From positions 536,272-600,271 of the forward strand of contig KL647304.1 in the NCBI GenBank assembly GCA_000727475.1: a stretch of DNA of 64,000 nt, in the 5' to 3' direction. Positions 13,081-27,400 of this stretch are shown one piece after another. The notes beneath the pieces are model-generated. The model was not told where the DNA came from. It searched no databases and saw nothing but the letters and a program-made list of their open reading frames with translations. The translations under genes were made by a program, and so were the position numbers. Origin of the DNA: Sarcocystis neurona (lineage: Eukaryota > Apicomplexa > Conoidasida > Eucoccidiorida > Sarcocystidae). The number at the start of each line of letters is the position of its first letter. The first letter of the stretch is position 1.

Positions 13081-16056
13081 ATGTGCGACTCCTGCTGCTG
13101 CAGTTCCTCTTACCGAGGGGGCTGTCCGGTGTGTGGCGTTGGCCCTGCTGGTGTTTTATTCTGCTCTCCAACGTGTTCTGTCGCCGTTGCTGATGCGGCC
13201 AGTGTTACTAACTACGGAAGCGTGCTTGCGTTTGCCTGCGTCGCTGCGGCTTTTTGTCCTCCTGCTGCACTGCTTGTCCATGGTGGCGTTGCTGTCGCGC
13301 AGCTGCTGCCGCTGCTGTTGGTCGGGGTTCCTCTCTGCCACGGGCCCCTGCTGCGGGCGCTGCTGCAGATGCGCCCGAACTCTGCTGCTGCTGCCACTGT
13401 AGGGTTAGTTGAAAAGGAAAGTGCAGCTACAAAGAAGGAAGGCAAAGAGGAGGAAGCACACAGCCGCAAAAAGGCAAGGGAAGAGCAGCAGGTACTGGAA
13501 CTCAACAACGTAGTTAAGCGAACCAAGAAGTGTGCGGCCAATACGGTGGACATCAAGGGAGCGAGGAGCAGCCGCAACAGCAGCAGCAGCAGCCTTGCGA
13601 GCGCTAGGTACTGACTGCATGCATTTGCTGCCACGGCTGTGGTGTGGCGATGGCGATAGTGAGACAGAGTTCCAGAGAACTTTCTCAAAACGCACACGTG
13701 CTGATGCGGAGCTGCCGCCGCCGGTGGCGCAAAGCTGCTGCTGCTGCTGCAGTGTTTTGTCCACCGTGGAGCAAAGCCTGCTGCCAGCGTAGTTTAGTTA
13801 CGCAGCAGCATTCACGTACAGGGAGGGCTGAGAGAGAGACAGAGCGAGATTTTCTTGCAATCCAGTTTTAACACCGTGACCCCGTCCTGGATTCCTACCA
13901 GTGCTGCTATTCGTACTCCCGCGGCTTCCCTCATTTCCATCTGAGTTCTGTCGGGGTGGCCATTTCTCTGGTCTTAGCAGCAGTCACCTTCCGCTGCGAT
14001 GTTGGACGCGCTGCTGCGGATGGTGCTGGTTTGCATGCTGCGACCCGATTTTTTGCTTGCGGGTGCTGGTAGCTGTGCTGCTCTAAGAATCCGCTTTAGG
14101 ACGACTTCTCTGTCTGTGTGGTCACATTTCTAGGATACGCTCCTGCTGATACGCTCGTCCTTTCCTCTTCGTGCTGCTGCTGTTGTTGTCCTCTTGCGGC
14201 GACGCCACAGCGGCTTCTGCACCGCTTCACGCTGACAGCTTGAAAACCGTCACTACGCTTTCCCCGCAGCAGCACTACAGTTCGCAGCCCTTGTCGCTGA
14301 TTGCGACAGAAATTTAATGAAGAATCCACGTGAGACTACGGGGGACAAAGCACAAACATCGCTGCGCACGAGAGGGAAGCCGGCATCCAGCTACACCATG
14401 GGCGTCCTTGCGGTGTATGTACACCGGACCCGAACTGTGAGAGAGTTAAGTTCGTCCTGCAGCGTTTTTCCGTCCGCTGTTTTTGGACTGCCGTCACCAC
14501 ATCGTATGTTTGAAGTAGTCGTTTTTCCGGCTCTTTCGTCTGTTCCCCCCCAAGGAAGGGTGCTTACTGCGTAGAGAGACATACGCCACGCATGCAGACA
14601 GCTCTGCATCTTTCCCGCAGCAGTCTTGCGATGTTGCGCTCGTGCAGGAGTCCCTCGCTGCGGCTACTTTCCCGTGTGAAGCCACGCACTTCGTTTTCCC
14701 GAGTAGAAAACCGTAGAGTTCAGCAATGCCTTCGCACTTTTTTCCGCGTCAGGATGACGTGCTTTCTGCTGCTGCCGCCCACCTGCGATAGCGAATCTTC
14801 ACCGTAGTTCTCACCACTTTTGTTCCTTTCGAAAACTCCCTTACTTCTGAAGGGACAACACAGAGACGCGCCCTGGTGCTCTCGTGTCTGCGGGCTTCCT
14901 TTTTCTAGCAGATTGCTTGCCGGGGGCGAAGCGCCGGTGCTTTTTTGCAGCGTTTGCCACAGCGGGCGTCATACAGCAGTCGCTTGTCTGCCGCAGTGTG
15001 AGAGTGCGCAGCCTGTTTGCAACGGCGCTGCTGATTCTGCTCTGCCTTCCCACGTTGCCGCTGTTGCCGGTTGCCACTGCTGCTACTTGAGTCCGCTTCG
15101 AGCACCGCAACTGCTACGCGTATTCTTGCGAACGGTTTCCACGTTCGATAAACTCCTCTCTGCGCAGCAGCAACGAGTGACGTGTGGACTCTGCTGTGAA
15201 GTGGACCCGCGCGCTTCCCGTTGAACAGCGGCGGAAGCAGGAATTACAGCAGTAGTCGCAGGAGCAGCCACAAAAGCAGCGACAGCGCTCTTGGTGAGGT
15301 AGGGCCACGAGGAGCAATCTCTGCGTCAGTGACATAGTCAGCAACAACGGCTACGGAAGCCGCATGGCCTTCGCAGCAACACCAGCAACAGCACTCGGGC
15401 AAACAGAACATCAGTTAGGCAGAAGAGCTGAGAGAAGCAGCGGCGGCAACAGCAAGACAGGCAGCAGTAAGACGGGCAGCAGCAGCCGAAGCGACTAATT
15501 TTCTATTTCGAGAGCAGGAAGTGCTGTTGCCGCAGACACCTGCACCAGCGAGAAGGATCGCTATTCTGCCTCGTACTCTGTTTACTTGGCTCCGTCCGGC
15601 GGCGACGGGGCCGAACAGCAGGAGCAGCAAGAAGTACAAGCAGCAGCAGGGAAAAAAAGCAGCACCAGCAAGAAGCAGCAGCAAGACGTAGCAACACGGA
15701 GAAGAAGCAGCGGGGAGAAGAAGCAGGAGGGAGAAGAAGCACCAGCCGCAAGACGAAACAACAGCAGAAAGCGGGGGCAGGAGGGGGAAGGGGCAGCAAC
15801 AGCACCAACAGCACGCAAGAGCCGCAGCAGAGAAAAGCAGTGTCTCAATCCCCCGCATGGTCCGCACGCAGTGTCAGTTGAAGAGCGATGTACAGTCGAT
15901 TGTGCGTACTCGCCGCCTTGCTGCCTCGGGGGAGCTGAAGCGTCGACGCCAGCTGCTTGTGGCAGCGCGCAGTGGCAGCAGGGGGGGCGCATGCGCGACA
16001 GGATTTTCTTTTTGTGTTCGAGTTTTTCCGTCCCCCTGTCTTCATTTTCGTTGTAG
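13081..16056 (+). CDS. candidate plus-strand multi-exon gene, function unknown, exons unresolved
   Basis: Several plus-strand stretches look exonic. From the ATG at 13081 a Cys-rich start has a CPVCG...FCSPTC spacing that resembles a treble-clef zinc finger. At 13402-13491 there is a Lys/Glu-rich stretch between a possible acceptor (ccactgtag) and donor (gtactg). At 15302-15495 a Ser/Gly/Thr-rich stretch runs to TAA. At about 15513-15860 the open frame is Gln/Lys/Glu/Ser-rich, preceded by ctaattttctatttcgag, a good branch point plus acceptor. The sequence between is CTG-rich on plus, as in introns of plus-strand genes here. I could not chain the phases or recognise a domain. The stretches could belong to more than one gene or to 5' exons of the TFIIE-beta transcript. 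Confidence 0.3.
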
Positions 16057-17442
16057 GATGACTTTCGTAACGACTTGGCAGGTATCTCTCCCACGTCTAT
16101 TATCTTCTTCCGGCGTGCTGTTACTTCCTCCGCCGTTCTGCGGTGTATATACAGGGGAACGCGTCCGCTGTCACGCGCAGGCACGACGTGTGACTCTCGT
16201 GACAAAGTTGTCGCCTTTTTCCCACCGTCAACTACTCTGCGTCTCTCCCGCTGTCCCTCTCTCGCTCTGTCCTGCTTAGCATATCCATATATATATGTAT
16301 GTGTGCGTGCACGACAGTATTTTCTCAGTACGTACGAGCCCGTTTGTGGAGATGTGTGTGACTGAGTGGGCGGCTTTTTTCCATTTCGCCACGCACGTGG
16401 TGCGACCTTCCCCCTTCGTGGCAGCAGCACAGCCTTCTTCGAACAGGTGCTCCGAAGACTGTTGACCTTCTGCGTTCGCGTTGTGCGCATGCAGCAGGGG
16501 CTCGCAGTGCATGCGTCACTTTTAGCGCACCGGCTTGCGCAGCGTCTTTTTCCTGCCGCCGGTGCTGAAAGAGATCTGCCACTCCCTCCCGCGTCCCTGC
16601 TGCCGGGAGAGTGCGCGTTTCTAGTATTTATCCCCCTGTTAGACGCGTGCTGTTTGTCTGTGCATGCATCTGTGTGCATATCTGTGTAGCGGGCTGCGCG
16701 GGTCTCACTGGCGGTCTGCCTGAGTCTCTCTCGATCTGCGTGTGTATGTCTGTGAAGCGCGGTGTCTGTACACCTGTCTGTCTCTCTGTCCATGTCTCCC
16801 CGCGTAGATCTTCACAAGGTAGATCTCGACTCCCAGAATACCTGTTTTACGACTTCCGCAGGTGGGAAATACTCCTGCTTGGGGATACGCAGCTGCCTTT
16901 CTTCGTAGGAGCTTCAACTATGTGCATCCCGTTTCTCTACGCGCCGCAGGCCAGTGCCGTGTCTCTGCTGTGGACACTTGCTGACGCCCATACATCAGCC
17001 GCGCAGCAGTTCCCCCTTGGGCATAGCAGTCAATCTATCTGCCGAGGGTGTGCGTGACGGATAACTCGACCGTCTCCGCCGTGTGTAGATGTCTTTCTAT
17101 GCGTGTCTGTGGCCGACGATGGACAAATGTTAAGCGCCAACCAACTGCGTACAAACTCATCTGTCATCCCTGTATATGTGTGTCTCTCTGTGTCTCTGGC
17201 TGTATATTTATCCGTGTCACACGTTCCCTCTCTGTGGGCGTGTAAGTAGTATAAAAGTTCGGCGCCGCACGCGTTTTGTTGTGGTAGAGCACTTGCCGAG
17301 GTTTCGCATTTACGCGAAGAGGCTTCGCAGACACACGGGGGGTGGTGACGTCCGGGGGACAGGTCGGGTGTGGGGTAGAGGCTGTTGGCGAGGCGCAGGA
17401 GACGCAGGAGGTTGCTGCTGCTGGTGTTGACGCAGTGGCAAA
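16057..17442. other. upstream region of the TFIIE-beta gene
   Basis: Mostly pyrimidine-rich on the plus strand, with TATATATG near 16290 and scattered TCTGTGTGTC words. It probably contains the 5'UTR and promoter of the TFIIE-beta gene. Long minus-strand ORFs (one spans 15582-16793) are Arg/Lys-rich reverse complements of this pyrimidine-rich DNA and have no family motif. Confidence 0.45.
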
Positions 17443-20400
17443 ATGGCGTACCAGAGCGAGGTGTCTCGCATGCTGTTGTTGGTGAAGCCGTCTCCGGGGG
17501 GAGTTGGGGGAGGCGGAGCAGCAGCAGGCGGGCTGTCCCACAGTCGGGCAGGCAGCAGCTGCGGCAGCCGGGTGAGCAGCAGCAGCTTGCTGTATTCGCG
17601 TGTGGCTGCAGCAGCGGCGCGCGGAGGGGCAGCAGCGGCAGGCGCAGACCACCTCGCGGGGGGCGGCAGTTCCGCAGGAGGCCGAGGGGGGGGCTCCGAC
17701 GTGGGAAGCAGCAGCTCAGTTCTGAGCGGGAGCGGCAGCAGTCTGCTGCGCGCGTCCAGCAAGTTGCGCGCCGCTGCTGCTGCCAACAACGGGGGCCGTG
17801 GTGGCTTCTTCGGCAGCGGCAGCAGCGCAGCAGCGGCAGGAGCAGGCGGTGCCGTGCCTGGCGCGGGCGGAGCAGGAGCAGCAGGAGGAGCACCCGGAGG
17901 AGGTGCAGCGGGAGTCGGAGGAGGAGTCGCAGGAGGAGCAGCAGCAGGAGCAGCAGCAGCAGGTGTGCAGCAGCAGCAGCAAGTCGTCGTCCATTTCAGA
18001 GGCCAGCAGACGTCTCTTGGCTTCCTCATCAGCAAAATTCTCGAGCTTCTCAAGCTGCACGCAGGGCGCACGCTTCACGTTAAAGAAGTAGAGAAGGCCC
18101 TAATCCACGCCGGATTCAGCTCGCTCCATCTTTTCTTCCAAGCCAGTAAGCATTTCTACACACTCTTCTGGGCGTCGTATTACACACCCAGGCTTGTACA
18201 CAAATATACGTACTTAAGCGTCTGTACATACATATATATATGGATATATATATATGTGTAAATGTATACACACATGTATACATACATATATATATATATG
18301 CACACATATGAGTACATATATGCATACAAATATATAATACGTATGAATGTATGTATATATATATATATGTTTTACGTACACAAATATGTATGTGTGCACG
18401 TGCATCGTATGTGTGGAGGTATATACATATACATGGACATACATATATGACAATAATGTATACAAACGTATATAGTGATATTTACACGTATATATATATA
18501 TATGCTGTACGTAAACGTACTGTATACGTAAGTGCCTGCCAAGTGATAGTTGTACAGGGAGGACTATGTGGGCAGGAGGTGTGCACGCGATGAGAAGTCT
18601 CAACACGCAGGACAGAGGGGAAAACTTCCCTTGGCTGCATGCGGCAGGTTTCTGTGTTCCTCGTGTCTCACGAAATAGGATTTGCATGCATATACGTGTA
18701 TATATATGCGTGCATATCCTCTGTACAAGTACACTTGTGAATATGTGGTGTATCAGTATGCATGCGTATCTTTTGATGCGGCTGCTGCCGTCTCGTCTCA
18801 GCTGCACCCTTGTGTAGAGCCATTCCCTCAGTATAGAGACGTGTGTGTGTGTGTGTCTCGGCTGAGCCAGCAGTTCGCGCACGCGTACGTATATATATAC
18901 ACGTACATATATATATATATATATGTATATGTACGTGAGTGGGTGACTATATGTAGGTGTCACATGCATATATAAATATGTATACGCATGTATACATGAC
19001 TACGTATGTATTAGGTGTACGACTGGAGGCGGTTTCTGAGTACGGAAGATAGTGGACATGTGTATGTGGACATATGTGTTTCTCTGTATATGCCCAGCAC
19101 ACACTTAATGACGAGATTCAGCAATACCTACATATCTTTCGAGCTACACGTGTATGTGTAGATCGAGAGAGAGGAAGTTAGGCAGGGTGCAGAGACCCAC
19201 ACATTATTTGGTGTTTTCTTCTCTGGCCTGTGCGCCCTCGCGCGCGCGTGCATGTGTTGTTCGCAGATTCAGATTTTCTCAAGTTGCTGAGCAGCAACGA
19301 ACGGGTGGCATACAACCCGGTCAGTCGAACGCTCGCCTTCCATAATCCTTACCAAGCGATTACTTCCTGCAACGCGCTGCTGGCACGTATTCGCTACGAC
19401 GGCGCTCTTACTGGTAAGAGAAACTGCCTGCATGCACGACTTTTGGGAGACGACCAGCCTCGCATGCGTCTGCTTGTCGTGGGGGCTGCGGGCCCCAGAG
19501 AAGGCGGCGGGGGTGCTGGCGCGCAGCCTGCCCTGCGTGCGTACCTCCAGTAGGTGCTGCGCATGCGCCCGTGCGCGTGCCTCCGCAGCTGCTGCTTGTT
19601 GGACTGCGCCTGCATGTGACTGCTCTGCTGCGCGCATGCACATGCGGTCGCCCTTCCTGTATGGGCACAAGCCTCTGGTCGGCATGGAAGTTTGTCTCGC
19701 GGCGCAGCACCTCCCGCCGGGCTTCTTCGTGAGACTTCGCGCGTGTGTGCAAGCCCGGCGCTCGGGTTCGAAGACACACGTGCTGTACGTGCCTGTGTTA
19801 CGTGCTTTCACTGGTGGCGCAGCACATAGGACTGCGATCGCCTAGCCCTTTGTCGTGCGTTCCTGTCGCTTCTCGCGCCGCCCCTACTGAGCCTGACAGT
19901 CTGCTGCCCGTCGCTGGGGCTCCTCCATGCGATCTTTTCTTCGCGTGCACAGCAGCGCAGGCTCCCTGCATGCGGCTGTGTGTAAAAGTGTGGCTGCTGC
20001 AGCGTTCTGCTGCAGGCCGTAGACCTGCGAGACGCCAGCTGTTGCCTCTACCACATCTGCTGCTGCAGCGGCTGCGACATGCCCAGCTGCTTCTTCTGCA
20101 TCTCCTGGTGCTGCTACTGCTGCTGCGTCTGCTGCATCTGCAGCTGCTGCTGCTTGTTGGGCTCCTAGTGCTGCTTCTGCTGCTGGGGGTGTGTCTGCGG
20201 GTTCCTCGCTTGCAAGTCTTTGTCTCCGCTGCAGGCAGCGGCACATTTGTCGCTTTGAGGGGCGCTCCGCTGCTGCGTCTCTGCCGGCCGTCTCACATGC
20301 TGTACTGTCCAGCGGCTGTAGAATGTCACGCCTGCGTCCTGCGGCCAAGCAGCTCTCACGTACGTTGCCCGGCTGCTGTTGAGCGACCGGCTTCCCTCCG

Positions 20401-22265
20401 GCGGTGCGTGGCACCGGCGCATGCACACAAGCAATATGCAGTTCTCCGCTGGTGCGAACAACACACGGCGCCAACACAAGCGGCTACCGTCTCTGCAAAA
20501 AACAGGCTGATGTGTGCGTCCTACGCGCGCGCATGCGTCCACCGGCGTCCACACGTGTGTGGGGGTGTCGCTGCAGATGAAGAGACAGGGGGAAGAGCCT
20601 TTCGAACAGCGTTTCTGCATGCGCAGTCTGTTTGTAGAGGAAAGGACGGCGGGAGAGCCTGTTCTGGGCGGTCTTGCATGTTTCCGCATGGATTTTTCTA
20701 CATGCGCAGTCTGTTTGTAGGGAAGGGGACTGCAGAAGAGCCCGTCTTTTGGCAGCCGTCCATACGTCCAGGAGAGCAGCAGCTGCTGCTGCGCGCGGGA
20801 GCCGCATGCACCGCGTTTGCTCGGGTAATATGTGCGTCTTTGTGGGCGTGACTTGTCTCGCTACAGGCCTGCGGGTGGAGCAGGAACTGCTGTCGGCCAA
20901 CGTGGAAATGGAGAGCTGGATTCACTCTCTGCTCGCAGCGCGAAGAGTCCGCGCCGTCCGTGGCAATAACAACCATCTCCGTGGGAAGAAGAAGTGTCTG
21001 TGCCTGAGTAAGTCGTTCTTCTGTTGCGCTGTGCGCGGAGACGCTGCATGCAAGGACGAGGAGAATACGGCAGCTTTTTCATGGAAGAAGAAGCATTGCT
21101 GTGTGCAGACAGACAGTGGGTCGACGCGGGAGAAGATACGGCGGTTGTCCTAGAGGTTTCTCCCTGCAGACAGAAGACGGCTGGTGGACGTGTGTGGCAG
21201 CTGGGCCGTCGCTTGATCTGCGCACGGCCGGCCGGCTGGTCTGCAGGTGGAAAGTTGGGACAGCTCCTGGACCGCGAGAACTCGTGCAGAAATCTGCACG
21301 CGACACTCTGCAGCAAACATGTGCCGGTCAATACATGTGAACTGTACATATGTAGATATAGATCTACGTGTATATGTGTATGTGTGCACAGCAGATGTAT
21401 ACATATATTTGTATATGTAGAGAGAGAAACAGGTACATTTGTATCTGTGTGGACTTCTAAATATTCGTGCAGATACGTATATGTATATAGTGCATGTGCA
21501 TACGTACAGGCAGAGATACAACATTCATATATACATATATACATGTATATGTAGGTAGAGAGAGTCGGATGCCGTAATCGTTCATGTACAGAGGTAGACA
21601 GATATTACATGGCTACTTACGCGCGTCGTCCGTCCGTCCAAGTGAAGACGCATAAGACGTCGCGAAGGTAGAATTATCTTCACGGGGAGCTATTTGTACG
21701 CATGCGGAAGGTCGCCGGACGACAGTTTCTCCTGGTGCTGGCCCAAAAGGTTGACTCGCACGTGCAGAGAAAACGAACGTCTACGTACGACGCGCGCAAC
21801 TGCGCGCCGCATGTTGACGCCTGTGAAGCGAAGCCTTGGCGGAGAGGGGCGTGTGTCTCGGTGCGTGCGGTGCTGCTGTTGCTGCTGCAGCTGTCGCGGA
21901 TGCGTCTAAACGCAGCAGCAGAAATGCTGGCTCGCGCTTGGTCCTCCGCATGCAGCAAGCGGTGGTGTGTGCGTGTCTGTAGAGCAGTGGCGGCCGGTGC
22001 GTCCGGCGTCGTGAAGTGTGGGGTTGGTGGCGCCGCAATGTCTCGGGAGAGGGGCGCGCGTAGTTGCAGTTATTTGTGCGAACAGGTTTCGACGACAGTG
22101 AAACTGCGCATCTGACACAGAAAAGAAGAAGATGATAGCCACAGACGCAATCTCGTATATACGTATATATGTAGAGAGAGAGAAAGAGGGAATGAGGTAG
22201 CCACCCGCGCTCTCTCGTACATATATACATATATATATATATAGATAGATAGAGAATGAGATAGG

Positions 22266-22300
<35 letters not shown>

Positions 22301-24387
22301 GTATATATATACACCCACATACACACACACACACCGTCGCACATACGTAGGATACGGGGCCGCCCTCTTGGTTGATGGGTGTACGCACGTTTTGCAGTTG
22401 CGTGCCCATGCTGCCGGGAATCTCTGCGTTACATTCCCGTCCGTTCCGCTGTGCTGCCGCGCTCGCGAGGGGAAGACGAGGATGCGCGTATACGTTTTTT
22501 CTCGCGCCTTTTTTGCGGGGGGGACGTGGTGGTGCATGTAGGTGGTGCGACGCGGCACTGAGGGTCGGGCGTTCCGACGCATGCAGCTGGCCTCTGCCTT
22601 GCATTGTTTGACGCTGCCTTGCGTGCTTTGCTTCTCGCTGCTCCGTGCAGCGCACGTGCCCCACGCAAGTGTAGGGAGGGGTCTTTTGTTTTAAACGCGA
22701 CGGGCACATGACACAATCGAGACGCGCAATTCTCTCTGTGTGACTCCCCGTCTGTAGTCTGCACCAGTTGGCATGCGTGGAGAGAACGCTAGCTGTCTGT
22801 GCTGATACACGTTTCTCTGCCCCGGACACACGCCACAGCACGGCGTGCTGCCGCGAGCGTGGACCCATGCCCACACAGCCGCATGGATCTGCTCGATTTT
22901 CCACGCACCCACCCGCGCGGCTGCAGGACCCGCCGCGTCGCTGCTGGAACCAGGGGGCGTGCGCTGCCTTGACCTCTTTTCCACGCAACGCTGTGCACCC
23001 GTGCGTGTTGCCGTGGGAGTGGTGCACTGCTGCTGCATGCAGGCGCGGGCGCGAGCCAGGCCAACGCCGCCGCTGCATGCGACATCTACGCAGCGAGGAA
23101 GTGCAGCAACTGCCGACAAAATCTTGTGGGGCTGCTGCTGTACCCACTAGCCGATGACGTCTACGAAGACGCTCGCATGACGCTGGACGCGGAGGTGAAG
23201 GGGCTGTGGGACTCTGTGAGTGTCGCATCTTCTTCGTCTGCACTATAGTCGATATCATGTAGATACCGACTATCCATAGAGAAACGGTTACGTATACATG
23301 TGTATATATAAGCACGTGTATATATCTATGCGTGTACACATATATGTGTCTGTCTGTGTGCATACACGCGTGTTTGTAAGTATGTGTATATTTCCACGTG
23401 TGTACACATATATGTGTATGTCTCGGTGGAACCCTGTGTCCCTGTGTCTGTATATCTGCAGATATCTATATCTGTGATTGTGTATATACATCTATGCGTA
23501 TACATTTATGTATATATATCTGTGTATACATGCACATGTGTATATGTATATGTATGTATGTGTGTGTCTGTATTTCCTCATGTGTAGCTGCACGTGGTGT
23601 CGTCCCCAGAGTCGGAGTCTGGGGGGGATACGTGTTTCTGTGTGGCTGTCTGTCGCTTTCTCTGTTTCCAAGTGTAAGTGTCCAGTTGAAGCAAGCAGAT
23701 TTGAGAGAGGGTATCCTAGCAGAGGGGCGGAGCGCTGCTTTGCCCTCTCGCAGGTAACCTGCACGGAGAAGCGGTCGTGACGGTCTCGCGGCTCCAAACA
23801 AATTGATCGCAGCCTTTCTGCGTGTTGCCCGGTCTCCCTCCCTCCGTCGCTCTGTCTCGCCATCTCTGATCGTGTCTCGCGCTGTCTCACGCGCTGTCTC
23901 GTTGTCCCCCGCCGTGTCTCCTCGCTCTTTTTCACCACGCGTATACGTGGTTGGAACCGCGTGACGCGTGTGTCAAGTGGGGAGTCCCACAAATGCACGC
24001 ACGTGTTTTTGAGATATGTACGCAGAGGCGTTGAGCTATGCGTCTGTCTTTCGAAGGAAGAACCACTGCTGCAGTGGCCGACAGCTAGTCCACCTCAACC
24101 AGCAGCCACCAGAAGCAGTGTCAAAAAGTCAGAAGACCTCTCTCTCCCTCCGTGTCACTTTTTCTGGACACGTCCCACATGAGGATGCGTCCAGAGGCCG
24201 GAAACTGTCTGCGCGCGGCAGGGGTGACGCCGTCCGACGACTGCACAGGAGCAGACGAGACTCTGCGTCGTTGAATTGCACGCGTTATGCCCCGCTTCGT
24301 TTCGCAGACAGCGACCTCTGCAACTTAGATGTCTCCTGCTGTGCACGCGTATGCTTCCCCCTCTTACAAAGTGTCTGAATGTATATG

Positions 24388-24421
<34 letters not shown>

Positions 24422-27400
24422 GGTATTTGCGCTTGTGTGTATGTATGTATGTATGGATGGATATATGTATGTATGTATGTGTATGTATGTACGTATGTAT
24501 GTGTATGTATGTATGTATGTATGTATGTATGCGTATGTATGTATGTATGTGTATGTATGCATGTATGTGTATGTATGTATGTATATGTATGTATGTATGT
24601 ATATGTATGTAGGTATGTACGTATATGTATGTATATGTATGTATATGTATGTATATGTATGTATGTATGGGTCCACATATGTATATGGAAGATGTGGGTG
24701 TTACACGGAGGGAAATGTATGTAGCTCTATGGATGCATGTACCTGTGTGAGCACGTGTATAATCGGGTGCAACCTAGCGAGGATGCACGCAACCGTGAGG
24801 GCGGCTGAGACGGCAAAAACAGGTGTGGCCTGCTGCTCCCAGCGCGTGTGTCTCGCTCGCCCTTTCTCTCCGCTTGTGTGCTTACCAGCGTCGACGTACT
24901 GATGTGTATATTCCTACGCAGCACAGACGTGAAGTGTTTTTGCGGAAGTTCCAGTGTTTGTGTGGGCTGTGGGCAGAAACAGTCTCGCTTGCACGGCAAA
25001 CACCGCAGGAGTGCATGCGTGCTCGTGTCGGTTTGTCACTCGAGGAGGATAAGGGTCTGGCGGACCGCAAGCAGAGCGCGTGCCCGCGGGAGCTGCCACT
25101 GCGGCGATGCGCGTGGAGCGTGTCTACGTGGAGCGCGAAGCATCGCACACCAGTGACTGCACTGCACTTTTTTTTCTCCTCTTGTGTTCGTGCGCTGCCT
25201 TATCTGACGTGCGGACGGAACGCTCAAGAGACGCGTCCGCTAGCGGCCTTCACGTCTGCGTGCAGCCCACCTTGCGTGACTCGCGGAATGAGTGCACTGG
25301 GGCGGCCAGCGTTTTTCTCGAGGAAGGGGGAACTGGGATGCGAGTGCTGGGGGGTACGAGCGATAGCAGCAGTGTGCGTCGAGCGTGTGACTGCACATGC
25401 AGACGTGCTTGGTATGGCGATCTTGAGAGGGGAGCAGCCTGCGTGCGCGTCTGTGCCCGAAGTGCTGCGACGCTGGCGAACAGCCACGACTTCCGAAGTG
25501 CACGCGCACGGCCTGTCCAACACGTGCAGCAGAGGTGTGGCTGAGGGGTTGCACCCATTTCACGTAGGACGAGGCGCGTGCGTGTGCGCGCGTCGCTTGA
25601 GACGTGGGTGTATTTCTGAAAAAATACATGCAACATTCACAGTACCTTGCAGGCTGCTTTGTTCAGACTCACCCCCAGTTGCTGACTGTGACTTTTTCCC
25701 GTCACCGCATGCGGCACTCTGTGAGTTGGTATGTGGGTGTGCATCCCGCGTCTGCATGGGCGTCTTCCTCTCAAAACGCGTGCAGCACTAGGCAGCCCGC
25801 ACATGCGTGCGCTTCTAGAGAACCTACACACGCCCACAGGCCGCGCGTTCAGGATGACGAGACATGGGGCTCGCGCGATTAAACGCAGGCATGCGGAGTG
25901 TGACACTTTGTCGCGCTGCGTACGCTGTGCACGCTCTGTTTCACCCCTGCTACATGCAGATCGAACTGCCGCCTCTGGAGGAGATCGTGAGGGAGTGTCA
26001 TCCGCGACGCGGCCTGGCACGACTCGGCGGCGGGCTCGAAGCGAAGTACGCGTGCAACGCAGACCCACCCGTGTCTCTTCCCCCCCACGCATGGCCACAC
26101 GACTTGCATGCACGCGCGTCTGTTCTCCCTTTGTCAGTATGCGTCCCCGTGTCAGTATCCCTTTGGACAACGCGGCGCCGGCTGCGCCGCCTCCCGCAGT
26201 TTGCACAGAATCTGGCGTGTCCTTTGCACTTGCGTCCATGTCCTGGAAGGGTTGCTTGCGTGTTATTGCATGCATGTAGATTGCAAGAGCGGATACTAAA
26301 CGTATGCAGGTGCACTATGTGGATACATATACATACATATATATACATATAGATATACACTTATACATATACATATATGTATACGCATACGTATATTTAT
26401 ATACATATACATTTATATACATATATATATACATATATATGTATGTATGTATATATATATGTACGTGTATCAATAGCAGTGTTAGGTAGGTGGGTATGTG
26501 TCTATCCGGTGGTACATATATCTATTTGAGCGCAGTAGGGGGGGGGAGATGAGTCCCTGCTTGTGGCTGTGGTGTCTCGACAGAAGGAGAGGACAGGAGA
26601 CTGCAGCATTTTGTTTCCCTCGTGCAAAACTATTCTAAGTCGCGGTTTCCCACTCTCAGACGTGTCGTTTAGCTCTCTCCGCGCACATGCGACACAGAGT
26701 TTCTGCATGCGCTGCCCCCCCCCCCCACGCGTATGCGCCGTCAAGGCGAGGAGACGGCTGCTGCCCGCGTGCTGCTCGCCCGCGGTGCCCCGCAGCTGCA
26801 TCTGCTGTTTGAAAGCCGCTAGCTGTTCGTTTTGGCCTGCGGCAGGACGACAGCCGCGTGGACGTGTCCGCTGCGCCGAGACGCTTAGTGGCCCGGCGCG
26901 CCCACGTGTGTACCACAAGGACGTGGGTCTTATGTCCTTCACGTCAGTGTTGCACAAAGGAGATGGCTGCACCAGAAAAAGGCGTGTCTCTGCGTGTCGC
27001 CGAGTTCGACAGATACAGGCGTGCAGCGAGATGAAGGTGGTGTCTTTGTAGTAGATACACAACGCATGCGTCTACGCATTCATATACGATTTACATGGAT
27101 GGGTGCTGTTGAATAGATGTACTACGTTTTCAGAAGTATTTATAGGTGTATACACATACGTACACGCACACACGTGTGGATCTATGCATATTTGGACGTA
27201 TCCATATAGAGAGATTGATACAGACACGTACGGATACGTAAAGTCTCGAGCTGTGCTGCAGCAGTGTCTTTGTTCTCTCTTGGACAACAGCAGCAGCTGT
27301 GTCGCGTGGGTGGAGGCAGAGGAATCATCTGCATGCAGAGAAACATACTTGTGCGCTCGCAGCACCGCGCCGGCGTTGTTGTGGTAACGGGAACGCACAC

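Noticed and set aside
13405..13612. DVHRIGRT string on the minus strand resembling DEAD-box helicase motif VI
   Set aside because: No other helicase motif lies in any frame nearby, and the sense frame opposite has better splice borders.
15582..16793. 403-codon minus-strand ORF with Arg/Lys-rich sequence
   Set aside because: It is the reverse complement of pyrimidine-rich plus-strand DNA and of a better plus-strand Gln/Ser-rich frame, and has no family motif.
19760..19780. GGGTTCGAAGAC, and similar near 48906, as a tRNA T-loop
   Set aside because: No matching acceptor, D or anticodon stems could be folded around either site by eye.
21906..23363. 485-codon minus-strand ORF
   Set aside because: It runs antisense across TFIIE-beta exon 4 and through a TA/CA microsatellite; stop codons are merely scarce there.
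24375..24700. Regular TGTA array as a possible CRISPR-like or telomeric array
   Set aside because: It is a pure tetranucleotide microsatellite without spacers, and it is not the TTTAGGG-type telomere repeat.
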